This document shows, piece after piece, positions 8,903 through 16,872 of a DNA stretch of 64,000 nucleotides (position 1 is its first letter; every line of letters begins with the position of its first letter). The stretch covers positions 62,001 through 126,000 of the forward strand of contig NZ_VYKL01000037.1 in NCBI RefSeq assembly GCF_008710145.1, read 5' to 3'. The DNA is from Niallia endozanthoxylica. Its GTDB lineage: Bacteria; Bacillota; Bacilli; Bacillales; Cytobacillaceae. The notes below the pieces were generated by a model. The model did no database searches. It was not told where the DNA came from and saw only the letters and a program-made list of their open reading frames with translations. A program made the translations under genes and the position numbers.

Positions 8903-9792
8903 ATATAAAAATCGGTACAGCGCCAGATTCATGGGGAGTATGGTTTCCTCAAAATGAAAAACAAACTCCATGGGAACGCTGCATGGATGAAATGGCACAA
9001 TCCGGCTATGAAGGGATTGAGCTTGGACCTTGGGGCTACCTTCCTAATGACTACAATCAATTAAAAGAGGAACTTGATAAAAGAAACTTAAAACTTACGG
9101 CTACGACACTTGTCGGTGATCTTACTTCTGATGAAAAAACGTCCGAATTGATTGCGCTTCTCGATGAAATGGCAGGACTTCAGCTGCGATTTCCAACTGC
9201 AAAATATGCGGTATTGATTGATGACTGCTATACGGATCTTTTTACCGGTGAACAGATTCGACCTCAAGTATTAAATGATGTTGAATGGGACAAGTTCATT
9301 CAGAATATCAATCGAATTAAAAACCATGCGAAAGCTAAATATGGTCTTCAGGTGGTCTTTCATTCACATGCACAAAGTCATGTAGAGACGGAAGAAGAGA
9401 TTGAAAGGTTGTTGCGTGATACAGATATAGACTTATGCCTGGATACAGGTCATCATGCGTATGCTGATGGAGACCCGGTAGCATTCATGCGCAAACATCA
9501 TGCCCGTATTCCTTATCTCCATATTAAAAGCTGTGACCTACAGGTAAGAGAAAAAATGCAAAAAGAAGGATGGTCATTTGCTAAGGCGGTTAGTGAAGAT
9601 GTGATGTGTGAACCTGAGCTGGGAGTAGTAGATATGGAGGCATTTTTTGAAGTACTGAACGACATTCAATATAATGGCTGGGCCATTGTTGAGCAGGATA
9701 TGTATCCTGCACCATTTGATAAGCCGTTTCCAATTGCGAAAAGAACAAAAGAGTATTTGGATAAAATAGGTAAAAAGGCAGATATAAAATAA
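8899..9792 (+). CDS. iolE: IolE-like inosose dehydratase / TIM-barrel isomerase
   Basis: This 297-residue protein opens with KIGTAPDSWGVWFP, the characteristic N-terminus of 2-keto-myo-inositol dehydratase (IolE), followed by a xylose-isomerase-like TIM barrel. Metal ligands are visible in VVFHSHAQ, LDTGHHAYADGD, YLHIKS and the final AIVEQD. The start at 8899 overlaps the preceding stop and is preceded by AAAGGAGG (8883-8889). IolE removes water from scyllo-inosose in inositol breakdown. The other iol genes (iolB, C, D, J) are not in the window and could lie to the left. A related isomerase role is the main alternative. Confidence 0.75.
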   Translation: MNIKIGTAPDSWGVWFPQNEKQTPWERCMDEMAQSGYEGIELGPWGYLPNDYNQLKEELDKRNLKLTATTLVGDLTSDEKTSELIALLDEMAGLQLRFPTAKYAVLIDDCYTDLFTGEQIRPQVLNDVEWDKFIQNINRIKNHAKAKYGLQVVFHSHAQSHVETEEEIERLLRDTDIDLCLDTGHHAYADGDPVAFMRKHHARIPYLHIKSCDLQVREKMQKEGWSFAKAVSEDVMCEPELGVVDMEAFFEVLNDIQYNGWAIVEQDMYPAPFDKPFPIAKRTKEYLDKIGKKADIK

Positions 9793-9833
9793 ATTGATTG
9801 AATTTTCAATATTAAACTAAATTTGATGCTATC

Positions 9834-9869
9834 GTTCATTCGTGAGAAAAGGTCTTCTCACGAATGAAC
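9834..9869 (+). other. Perfect 15-bp intergenic hairpin
   Basis: GTTCATTCGTGAGAA (9834-9848) is exactly complementary to 9855-9869 with a six-base loop. No T-run follows on either strand, so it is not a normal terminator. It sits between the IolE-like gene and the lipoprotein gene, a common place for an mRNA-stabilising element that raises binding-protein levels. Confidence 0.6.
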
Positions 9870-9879
9870 AAAAATCCAT

Positions 9880-9893
9880 TGTAAGCGTATTCA
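9880..9893 (+). promoter_or_regulatory. cre-like site
   Basis: TGTAAGCGTATTCA differs from the consensus TGWNANCGNTNWCA at one position. It lies 36 bp before the binding-protein start at 9929. Confidence 0.3.
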
Positions 9894-9928
9894 TTACAGT
9901 TATTTATTAATTTTGGGGAGGATTTTGA

Positions 9929-10888
9929 ATGAAAAAACTATCAGTATTCATAGCAATATTATGTACTAGTATTTTTCTATTATTAGGTTGTAGTAATCAA
10001 TCCAACGAAACAACTGCATCAGGGGAAGAAAATTCAGGAGATTTAAAAGTACACGTGGTTTTAAAAACATTAAGTCATCCTTATTGGAAAAGTGTAGAGG
10101 CAGGAGCTAAGAAAGCAGCAGAAGATTTAGGGGTTAGTGTCGAAGTAAATGGTCCGCCATCAGAGGGTGATATTATTGAACAGGTTAACATGATGGATAA
10201 TGCGATAAGTCAAGGTACGGATGCACTTGTGGTTTCTCCATCTCAACCGTCGACTGTATCAAATGTATTTGATTTAGCTAAATCGAAAGATATTCCTGTT
10301 CTTCTTGTAGATACAGATGCAGATTGGAAGGATAAGGTATCCTTTATTGGAACAGATAATTACACGGCAGGTTTAGAGGGTGGAGAATATCTTGCTTCTC
10401 AGTTAAAAAAGGGAGACAAAGTAGCTTTAGTTGAAGGAGCAAAAGGAAATTTAGCCACTGACGAACGAATTAGAGGTGCAAAAGAGGCGTTAGAAAAAGC
10501 AGGAATGAAGATTGTGGCACAGCAACCAGCTGATAGTGATAAATTTAAAGCAGCCGGTGTTATTGATGCAGTTTTACAAAACCATCGTGACTTAGCTGGG
10601 GTGTTTGCAGCTAATGATGATATGGCAATTGGTGTTTTAAGTACAACAAACCAACTGAAGTTAGATATTCCAATCGTTGGAATCAATGGAGGGGATGAAG
10701 CAACTAAATTAATAAATGAGGGGAAATTAGCTGCTTCAGTTGCTCAGAGTCCATATGATATTGGGTATATGGGAGTAGAAAATGCCGTTAAAGCGATTAA
10801 AGGAGAGAAAGTAGAAAACCGAATCCCAACACCAATCAAAGTTGTTACAAAAGAGAATGCGGAAGAACATTTAAAGGAAATTCAATGA
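9929..10888 (+). CDS. Second sugar ABC substrate-binding lipoprotein
   Basis: This 319-residue protein has a signal peptide with lipobox LLLGC near residue 21 and the type I periplasmic-binding fold. It is clearly a paralogue of the protein at 4453: LKTLS-PYWK-VEAGAK, EQVNM, SQG and AANDDMAIG recur at the same places. No permease or ATPase accompanies it, so it probably shares the importer at 1844-4352. Differences in the C-terminal domain (GINGGDEATKLI here, GVDGTMEAVESI there) suggest a different ligand or affinity. GGGGAGG precedes the ATG. Confidence 0.9.
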   Translation: MKKLSVFIAILCTSIFLLLGCSNQSNETTASGEENSGDLKVHVVLKTLSHPYWKSVEAGAKKAAEDLGVSVEVNGPPSEGDIIEQVNMMDNAISQGTDALVVSPSQPSTVSNVFDLAKSKDIPVLLVDTDADWKDKVSFIGTDNYTAGLEGGEYLASQLKKGDKVALVEGAKGNLATDERIRGAKEALEKAGMKIVAQQPADSDKFKAAGVIDAVLQNHRDLAGVFAANDDMAIGVLSTTNQLKLDIPIVGINGGDEATKLINEGKLAASVAQSPYDIGYMGVENAVKAIKGEKVENRIPTPIKVVTKENAEEHLKEIQ

Positions 10889-11006
10889 TAATCAAAACAA
10901 TATAATGAATAGATGAAATTTGGCATGATGTCTTATGGTCATGTCGAATGTTACTGCGCATATGAATGGAACGAAAAAAACAACTGCGTTTAATAGACCA
11001 AAACCA

Positions 11007-11066
11007 AAAAGCTCCTAAGGTATTAAAGTGATTGGCATCTACTTATAATACTTTAGGAGCTTTTAC
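11007..11066. terminator. Bidirectional terminator
   Basis: AAAAGCTCCTAAGGTATTA and its near-perfect inverse around 11045-11066 form a long stem with A and T runs at the ends. It lies between the convergent lipoprotein and DeoR-family genes. Confidence 0.8.
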
Positions 11067-11101
11067 GTATAGAAAAATAAATAAATCAAGAAAGAAGTTG
11101 G

Positions 11102-11866
11102 TTACTCTGCAACAATAAGTTGAATATCGTTATTTTTGGTATAGTCCTGATAAGATTCATTTGGCATTTTGTCAGTAATTAAATAATCGATTTCGTCTAA
11201 ACCACAGTAGGTTTTCAACCCGTATCTATCAAATTTATCATGATCTACCAATAAAAAGACCTCTGCACTTCTTTCAACAATCGTTTGTTTTAATTCGCTT
11301 TCAAGTGGTGAAGCATTCGTTACACCATTTGTCAGCGAGATACCTGTAGAGGCCATAAAAGCTTTGTTAATATTATAGGTTTGTAGTAGTTCTTTATTTT
11401 GCAGACTGCCGAAGGAATTCGTTTTCCGTTCAAGAATCCCGCCAAATGAAATAATATTTAAATTTTCATAAAGCAGTGCACGAACAATAAAATCAAGACT
11501 ATTTGTAATGATGCTCAGATGTTTTGTTTTGATAAATTCAAACATTTCTATTGTAGTTGTGCCGGAATCAATAAAAATAATATCGCCATCCTCCACAAAT
11601 TGGGCAGCTGCTTTTGCGACCATTACTTTCTCAGCTTGATTTCGTACCTGGCGATCAGTGAAGGATTCCAGTTTGGCGCGATTGTCATCATTTACTGCGA
11701 CCCCGCCATATACTTTTTTGAGGTCTCCTTGCTCAACTAATTCCTGAACATCTCTTCTTATCGTATTTTTAGACACATTAAATACTTTTACTAGTTCATC
11801 TAGTGATACTGATTTGTGTTCAAGAACGTATTCGTGGATTTTATTAATACGTTTATCTTTAATCAT
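11102..11866 (-). CDS. iolR: DeoR-family repressor, IolR-like
   Basis: This 254-residue protein has an N-terminal HTH (VSLDELVKVFNVSKNTIRRDV, about residues 19-39) followed by KKVYGGV. A sugar-phosphate-isomerase-like sensor domain with DSGTTT and NSLD motifs comes next. Its wording is very close to B. subtilis IolR, including KAFMASTG and LTNG segments. IolR represses inositol genes and is released by an inositol catabolic intermediate. The gene sits at the right edge of the inositol-type locus, facing away from pdxST. An AGGGGAG site precedes the ATG on the minus strand. The symbol rests on similarity recalled from memory. Confidence 0.75.
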   Translation of the reverse strand: MIKDKRINKIHEYVLEHKSVSLDELVKVFNVSKNTIRRDVQELVEQGDLKKVYGGVAVNDDNRAKLESFTDRQVRNQAEKVMVAKAAAQFVEDGDIIFIDSGTTTIEMFEFIKTKHLSIITNSLDFIVRALLYENLNIISFGGILERKTNSFGSLQNKELLQTYNINKAFMASTGISLTNGVTNASPLESELKQTIVERSAEVFLLVDHDKFDRYGLKTYCGLDEIDYLITDKMPNESYQDYTKNNDIQLIVAE

Positions 11867-11907
11867 TATAATTTCTCCCCTGGAATTTTACCTAAAAATT
11901 TTATTAA

Positions 11908-11921
11908 TGATATCGTTTACA
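11908..11921. promoter_or_regulatory. Perfect-consensus cre upstream of iolR-like gene
   Basis: TGATATCGTTTACA fits TGWNANCGNTNWCA at every defined position, on both strands. It is 42 bp upstream of the regulator start at 11866, so CcpA control of the repressor itself is plausible. A TTAACCATA box (11965-11973), one base off the TTAACCAAA boxes, lies further upstream. Confidence 0.5.
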
Positions 11922-12197
11922 TTTAATTGATATACTATCATTTTATCAAAAAAGTCACCAAAACTTAACCATATTTTTTAAAAAGATTATCATGTATTCA
12001 TAAAAAATATAGTTAGTAGAAGAGGTGGATTATTCTTATTTTTAATTATATTGTAAACACTTGCATTTTAAAAGCAGTGCGCCTAGGGATATATGGACTG
12101 ATTTATTTGAATGTTATGGATGTGGTGAAAAATCCATAATGTTGATATATTCTGTCTATCGCGGTAAGCGGAAAGAAAGAATATTGGAGGAATAAGA

Positions 12198-13079
12198 ATG
12201 ATTACAGGTACTGATCGTGTAAAAAGAGGTATGGCGGAAATGCAAAAAGGCGGCGTCATTATGGATGTCGTGAATGCGGAGCAGGCGAAAATTGCAGAGG
12301 AAGCCGGTGCAGTTGCCGTTATGGCGTTAGAGCGTGTTCCATCTGACATTCGTGCGGCCGGCGGTGTAGCAAGAATGGCTGACATTTCTATCGTTGAAGA
12401 GGTAATGAATGCAGTAAGTATACCTGTTATGGCAAAAGCGAGAATCGGACATATCGTGGAAGCGCGAGTACTTGAGTCTCTTGGCGTTGATTATATAGAC
12501 GAAAGTGAAGTATTGACACCAGCAGATGAAGAATACCATTTAAGTAAAAAAGAGTATACGGTTCCGTTTGTATGCGGATGCCGCGATTTAGGCGAAGCCG
12601 CACGCCGTATTGGCGAAGGTGCTTCAATGCTTCGTACAAAGGGTGAGCCTGGAACGGGTAATATCGTTGAGGCGGTTCGTCATATCCGTAAGGTGAATGC
12701 TCAAGTTCGTAAAGTAGTCCATATGAACGAAGATGAATTAATGACGGAAGCAAAAATTCTTGGTGCACCGTATGAAATCTTGCTGCAAATCAAAGAATTA
12801 GGCAAGCTTCCTGTTGTTAACTTTGCTGCAGGCGGTGTGGCAACTCCTGCTGATGCTGCTTTAATGATGCAATTAGGAGCAGACGGAGTATTTGTGGGTT
12901 CAGGTATTTTTAAATCAGAAAACCCAGCTAAATTTGCAAGAGCGATTGTGGAAGCAACCACACATTACCAAGACTATAAGTTAATCGCTGAGCTTTCAAA
13001 AGGACTTGGTGCTGCTATGAAAGGAATCGAAATTTCAACACTTGCGCCGGAAAACCGTATGCAGGAACGCGGCTGGTAA
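12198..13079 (+). CDS. pdxS: Pyridoxal 5'-phosphate synthase, lyase subunit PdxS
   Basis: This 293-residue protein is a full-length PdxS (YaaD). It shows [21 protein letters not shown], the [18 protein letters not shown] signature and VMAKARIGH with a catalytic lysine. A phosphate loop lies in GEPGTGN and [14 protein letters not shown]. PdxS condenses ribose 5-phosphate, glyceraldehyde 3-phosphate and ammonia to PLP, using ammonia from PdxT. TTGGAGGAAT precedes the ATG. The 331-bp gap upstream holds the divergent regulator region; I see no convincing promoter for pdxS in it. Confidence 0.98.
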   Translation: MITGTDRVKRGMAEMQKGGVIMDVVNAEQAKIAEEAGAVAVMALERVPSDIRAAGGVARMADISIVEEVMNAVSIPVMAKARIGHIVEARVLESLGVDYIDESEVLTPADEEYHLSKKEYTVPFVCGCRDLGEAARRIGEGASMLRTKGEPGTGNIVEAVRHIRKVNAQVRKVVHMNEDELMTEAKILGAPYEILLQIKELGKLPVVNFAAGGVATPADAALMMQLGADGVFVGSGIFKSENPAKFARAIVEATTHYQDYKLIAELSKGLGAAMKGIEISTLAPENRMQERGW

Positions 13080-13097
13080 GGAGAAGGAGTTGTGCCC

Positions 13098-13685
13098 ATG
13101 ATAACAATTGGTGTGTTAGGACTGCAGGGAGCTGTGAGAGAGCATGTTCGCTCTGTTGAAGCATGCGGTGCGGAAGCCGTCGTTGTGAAAAGAGTGGAGG
13201 AATTAGCGGAGATTGACGGACTAATTATCCCTGGCGGTGAAAGTACAACGATAAGAAAGCTGCTTGATAAATATGGCTTTATGGAGCCATTGAAGGAATT
13301 TGCTGCTAAGGGTAAACCAATGTTTGGAACCTGTGCTGGACTAATCCTGCTTGCTAAGGAGCTGGTCGGATATAGAGAGCACCATCTTGGTTTATTTGAT
13401 GTAACCGTTGAACGTAATTCCTTTGGCCGCCAAAAGGAAAGTTTTGAAGCGGAGTTGTTCATCCGAGGGTTGGACGAACCTTTCGTAGGCGTGTTCATTC
13501 GTGCACCACATATTGTGAAGGTAGGAGAGCATGTTGAGGTTCTTGCCAAACATGAAGGTCGGATTGTCGCTGCCCGTGAAGGACAGTTTCTTGGCTGCTC
13601 CTTCCATCCAGAATTGACAGAGGATCATCGGATAACGGAATTGTTTATGGAAATGGTTAGAGAGTCTGTTGCAATTATAGGTTAA
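13098..13685 (+). CDS. pdxT: Pyridoxal 5'-phosphate synthase, glutaminase subunit PdxT
   Basis: This 195-residue class I glutamine amidotransferase has the catalytic triad Cys79 (GTCAGL), His170 and Glu172 (FHPELTED) and the family [11 protein letters not shown] loop. It hydrolyses glutamine and channels ammonia to PdxS, encoded 18 bp upstream. The ATG at 13098 is preferred over the GTG at 13092 because AAGGAG (13084-13089) is eight bases from it. A terminator follows, so pdxST is a self-contained operon. Confidence 0.97.
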   Translation: MITIGVLGLQGAVREHVRSVEACGAEAVVVKRVEELAEIDGLIIPGGESTTIRKLLDKYGFMEPLKEFAAKGKPMFGTCAGLILLAKELVGYREHHLGLFDVTVERNSFGRQKESFEAELFIRGLDEPFVGVFIRAPHIVKVGEHVEVLAKHEGRIVAAREGQFLGCSFHPELTEDHRITELFMEMVRESVAIIG

Positions 13686-13748
13686 TTATTAATGGAAAAG
13701 GCTTGTTGCCTACCAATTTATATATTAGATAATATAGCATATTAAAAC

Positions 13749-13776
13749 CCCAACCATTTTCGAATGGTTGGGCGTT
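13749..13776 (+). terminator. Rho-independent terminator after pdxT
   Basis: CCCAACCATT (13749-13758), loop TTCG, AATGGTTGGG (13763-13772), then CGTTTT. It has a perfect 10-bp stem. Confidence 0.88.
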
Positions 13777-13903
13777 TTGGGTTATATAGTCGTGATTAAG
13801 TTGTGTTGGTGATTTTTCTCCTTTATTACAGAGTTCAAGAACTACATAAGGATTAGTAACTCTCTTTATATAAGAATTCTTTTTTTACCAATACTGCTTA
13901 CGA

Positions 13904-14812
13904 TTATTGCTTTCTAAGCTGCTTCTTATTCTTGGCCAACATCTGCTCAAAATCCACTTCCATAATAATAATAGAAAACATAATAAGCATTCCTCCAACA
14001 ACTAACTTATCCGTAAATTCTTCAAAGCCAAAAGCTACTGAAAAAATACTCCCAAAAACTCCTTCAAGCATCATAATTAATCCAGCAGATGTTGCGGAAG
14101 TATGCTTTTGAGATAAAACTTGAACCGTTTGGCCAACAAATGAACATATTATTCCCATATAAAGCAAGGGCATAATTGCAGCAGACCAATTGACATCTGT
14201 AAGCTGTCCTGTCTCTAAGAATAGGAAAAAAAACAATCCTCCTATTGCTTGTACAACTGCAAGCATAAAAGCTACAACGCTTACATCTGTTGTTCTTACT
14301 CCATAGCTGAGATAGACAATAGCGCCTGCATAAAACAACGCACAGATAAAAGAATATACGTCACCTATATTTATAGTTAGTGCTTTGTTTAATATTCCAG
14401 TTAATATAGTCATTCCAAGTAAACAAAAGAAAATGGAAATAAAGCTTTTTAATTGGAGTTTTTTTTGGTATATACCCCATGCTATGAAAGGAACAACTAC
14501 CACATATGTTGCGGTAATAAAGGCGTTATTCGATGGAGTTGTATACTGGACAGCAATCGTTTGTGTAATATATCCCCCAAAATTAAGTAATCCCGCAATG
14601 AACCCAATTTTAAAATCCTTAAAGGTCATTCTAAATATCTTTTCATAAAAAAACATAAGTACCAAAATAAGAAAGAGAAAGCCTCGGATAAAATTTATGA
14701 AACCCGGAGACGCGTTTGCATCTAAAGCTATCTTTGTTACAACAAACCCAGAGCCCCAAAGAATAGAAGCTAATAATAGAAGTATGTTTGCCATTGATTT
14801 TGTCATTTTCAT
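13904..14812 (-). CDS. EamA/DMT-superfamily transporter
   Basis: This 302-residue, highly hydrophobic protein has the ten-segment, two-repeat EamA layout. The first repeat begins LLLLASILWGSGFVVTKIAL and the second has GDVYSFICALFYAGAIVYLSYG. Family members export or import small metabolites and amino acids. The ATG at 14812 is chosen because AAGGAGA stands eight bases upstream on the minus strand; longer starts back to 14878 lack a site. It lies after the BCCT gene but behind a terminator, so it is probably transcribed on its own. The substrate is unknown. Confidence 0.85.
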   Translation of the reverse strand: MKMTKSMANILLLLASILWGSGFVVTKIALDANASPGFINFIRGFLFLILVLMFFYEKIFRMTFKDFKIGFIAGLLNFGGYITQTIAVQYTTPSNNAFITATYVVVVPFIAWGIYQKKLQLKSFISIFFCLLGMTILTGILNKALTINIGDVYSFICALFYAGAIVYLSYGVRTTDVSVVAFMLAVVQAIGGLFFFLFLETGQLTDVNWSAAIMPLLYMGIICSFVGQTVQVLSQKHTSATSAGLIMMLEGVFGSIFSVAFGFEEFTDKLVVGGMLIMFSIIIMEVDFEQMLAKNKKQLRKQ

Positions 14813-14892
14813 ATGTTGATTCTCCTTAAATGCTAAAGTAATAAAATAACACGAACCCATCAATCCTTCCGGTACCAAAAAAGGTTGTATTA

Positions 14893-14947
14893 AAAAAGAG
14901 TGACTCCTTATAACCGTTCAGTACGGAATAAAGTCACTCTTTTTTTA
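14893..14947 (-). terminator. Terminator after BCCT gene
   Basis: AAGAGTGACT and AGTCACTCTT frame a 30-base loop region with A and T runs outside. It serves the minus-strand BCCT gene and insulates the EamA gene. Confidence 0.75.
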
Positions 14948-14953
14948 AACTAA

Positions 14954-16516
14954 TTAAATAGTGTTACTATTCTTGGTAATTTCACCTTTAGCATATTTAT
15001 GGGATTCTATAATGCTTGCTCGTTTTTCTTGAGAAGCGGTTTTGTTCTCTTGTGACACTGCTTTAAGCAGACAGAAGCACATGATGACCATCATAATATA
15101 AAAAGGAAACGCTATAGCAGTAGCAACAGTTTGTACTGCTGTTACACCGCCGCTAATAAGAAGGACGATAGCGGAAGCTGAAATAAATATCCCCCAAATC
15201 ATCTTTATTCTATTTGACGGATTTAACGTTCCATTTCCACCAAACATTCCTAATACATAAGTAGCTGAATCTGCAGAGGTAACGAAGAAGCTAGTAATTA
15301 ATAGGATAGCAATGAAACTTAAGACTGAACTGAAAGGAAAATAATCAAAAAATGAAAATAAAGCAACTGTCATATCATTGTTAATAGCTTCAACTAAGGC
15401 AGTTTGCTTTAAATCTTGAATGATGTGAAGAGCTGATCCGCCAAAAACGGAGAACCACATGAAGTTGATGAGTGTTGGTATGACTAGTACTCCTACAAGG
15501 AATTCTCTGATTGTTCTTCCTTTTGATATCCTGGCAATGAAGGTACCCACAAAAGGAGCCCATGTACTCCACCAAGCCCAATAAAATATCGTCCATGCCC
15601 CAATCCATTTATCTTCTGCAAAGGTTTGTAATCGAAGACTCATAGGTACGATGTCACGTAAATATTCTCCAGTAGTATTCACGAAAATTCTCATGATTTG
15701 CGATGTCGGTCCAAGGATGAAGAGTAAAAGCATCAGGGAGAATGCTATGATCATATTTAAGTTTGATAATATCTTAACTCCCCGATTTAAACCAGAATAA
15801 GCTGAGATTAGGAAGCAAGCGGTTACAACTAATAATATGATTATCTGGGTCGATAGTTTATTAGGGACTCCCCACACAGTATTAAGTCCCCCAGCTAACT
15901 GCAGGGTTGTTACGCCCAAAACGGTAGAAACTCCGATAGCAGTTATGAAAGTAGCATAAATATCTATAGTTTTTCCAAGAGGTCCATAAATTTTATCCTT
16001 TAAAACAGGATAAAAGATGGAACTGATTAATCCAGGTAAATCTTTTTTAAACTGAAAATAAGCTAAACCTAGTGCGACAATAGCATAAATAGCCCACGCA
16101 TTTAATCCCCAATGAAAAAAAACAAATTTCATGGATGTATCGGCAGATTGAGCTGATGAACCTGATCCGATTGGAGGTGTGACATAATGCAGTACAGGTT
16201 CTGATACTCCCCAAAATACTAACCCGCAGCCCATCGCAGCACTGAATAACATAGCAAGCCACGATTTAGTACTATATTCGGGTCGATCTGAGCTCTTTCC
16301 CAATTTAATATTGCCGTATTTAGAAAACATGAAGTATAAACAGAGAACAAGAAATAAGAAACAAGCCACAAGGTAAAACCAACCAAAAGAATCAATGGTT
16401 ACGTTCAAGAGGGACGAGAATACACTGTTCAGCCATTCATTAAAGAAAATACCTAGAATAATAAAAACCAAGGTGAGCCCCAACGAAACAATAGAAACGA
16501 CATTTTTTCCTACCAA
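14954..16516 (-). CDS. BCCT-family transporter (betaine/carnitine/choline type)
   Basis: This protein of about 520 residues has twelve membrane segments. The BCCT signature FYWAWWSTWAPFVGTFIARI is followed by SKGRTIREF, and GVSEPV lies in an early helix. BCCT proteins import trimethylammonium compounds such as glycine betaine, carnitine, proline betaine or related zwitterions with Na+ or H+. The TTG at 16516 is the likely start because AAAGGAGGGG stands just upstream on the minus strand; the ATG at 16555 lies before that site. It is divergent from the dehydrogenase at 16873, so it probably imports the substrate of the 16873-28092 genes. Confidence 0.93.
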   Translation of the reverse strand: MVGKNVVSIVSLGLTLVFIILGIFFNEWLNSVFSSLLNVTIDSFGWFYLVACFLFLVLCLYFMFSKYGNIKLGKSSDRPEYSTKSWLAMLFSAAMGCGLVFWGVSEPVLHYVTPPIGSGSSAQSADTSMKFVFFHWGLNAWAIYAIVALGLAYFQFKKDLPGLISSIFYPVLKDKIYGPLGKTIDIYATFITAIGVSTVLGVTTLQLAGGLNTVWGVPNKLSTQIIILLVVTACFLISAYSGLNRGVKILSNLNMIIAFSLMLLLFILGPTSQIMRIFVNTTGEYLRDIVPMSLRLQTFAEDKWIGAWTIFYWAWWSTWAPFVGTFIARISKGRTIREFLVGVLVIPTLINFMWFSVFGGSALHIIQDLKQTALVEAINNDMTVALFSFFDYFPFSSVLSFIAILLITSFFVTSADSATYVLGMFGGNGTLNPSNRIKMIWGIFISASAIVLLISGGVTAVQTVATAIAFPFYIMMVIMCFCLLKAVSQENKTASQEKRASIIESHKYAKGEITKNSNTI

Positions 16517-16617
16517 TAAAACCCCTCCTTTTTTAATTTCGTCAATTGACAACAATCTGGTTAATTAAAAATCTAGTTCATTAAATGACCATGTTCAATA
16601 GACGATTTGACAACGTT

Positions 16618-16647
16618 ATTATAGTACAAAATATTGAAAATTTACAA
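16618..16647 (-). promoter_or_regulatory. Promoter for the BCCT gene
   Basis: On the minus strand TTGTAA (16647-16642) is followed after 18 bp by a perfect TATAAT (16623-16618). The predicted leader to the TTG at 16516 is about 95 nt. Confidence 0.5.
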
Positions 16648-16653
16648 TCATTA

Positions 16654-16684
16654 ATTTTCTTAATTTTATAAAAATTAAGAAAAT
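16654..16684. promoter_or_regulatory. 31-bp perfect dyad in the divergent control region
   Basis: ATTTTCTTAATTTT (16654-16667) and AAAATTAAGAAAAT (16671-16684) are exact inverse complements around ATA. The dyad lies just upstream of the BCCT -35 box, between the two divergent promoters. It is a candidate operator shared by both directions. Confidence 0.55.
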
Positions 16685-16763
16685 AAAACAAATTCTTGCA
16701 AATATATTAATAGGAGGTTAATAGGGGGAAATAAAATTCATTAGAAAATTTTGAAAATTGTGA

Positions 16764-16792
16764 TTGTTAAATAAAATAGCGCGTGGTATGAT
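16764..16792 (+). promoter_or_regulatory. Promoter for the dehydrogenase operon
   Basis: TTGTTA (16764-16769) and TATGAT (16787-16792) are spaced 17 bp apart, with transcription expected to begin near 16799. Confidence 0.5.
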
Positions 16793-16801
16793 AAAAATCG
16801 T

Positions 16802-16819
16802 AATAAATCATGATTTATT
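16802..16819 (+). promoter_or_regulatory. 18-bp perfect palindrome at the predicted start site
   Basis: AATAAATCATGATTTATT is a perfect palindrome at about +3 to +20 of the 16764-16792 promoter, a typical repressor position, 54 bp before the ATG at 16873. The repressor is not known; the TetR protein at 29587 is one candidate. Confidence 0.5.
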
Positions 16820-16872
16820 TATGAACGTGATTTTATTAGTGAAAACTAATTTAGAAGGGATGGGAACGAACA

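Noticed and set aside
12974-13549. 191-residue open frame opposite pdxT
   Set aside because: It lies entirely antisense to the well-supported pdxT and pdxS end, with Ser/Pro-rich low-complexity content and no ribosome site.
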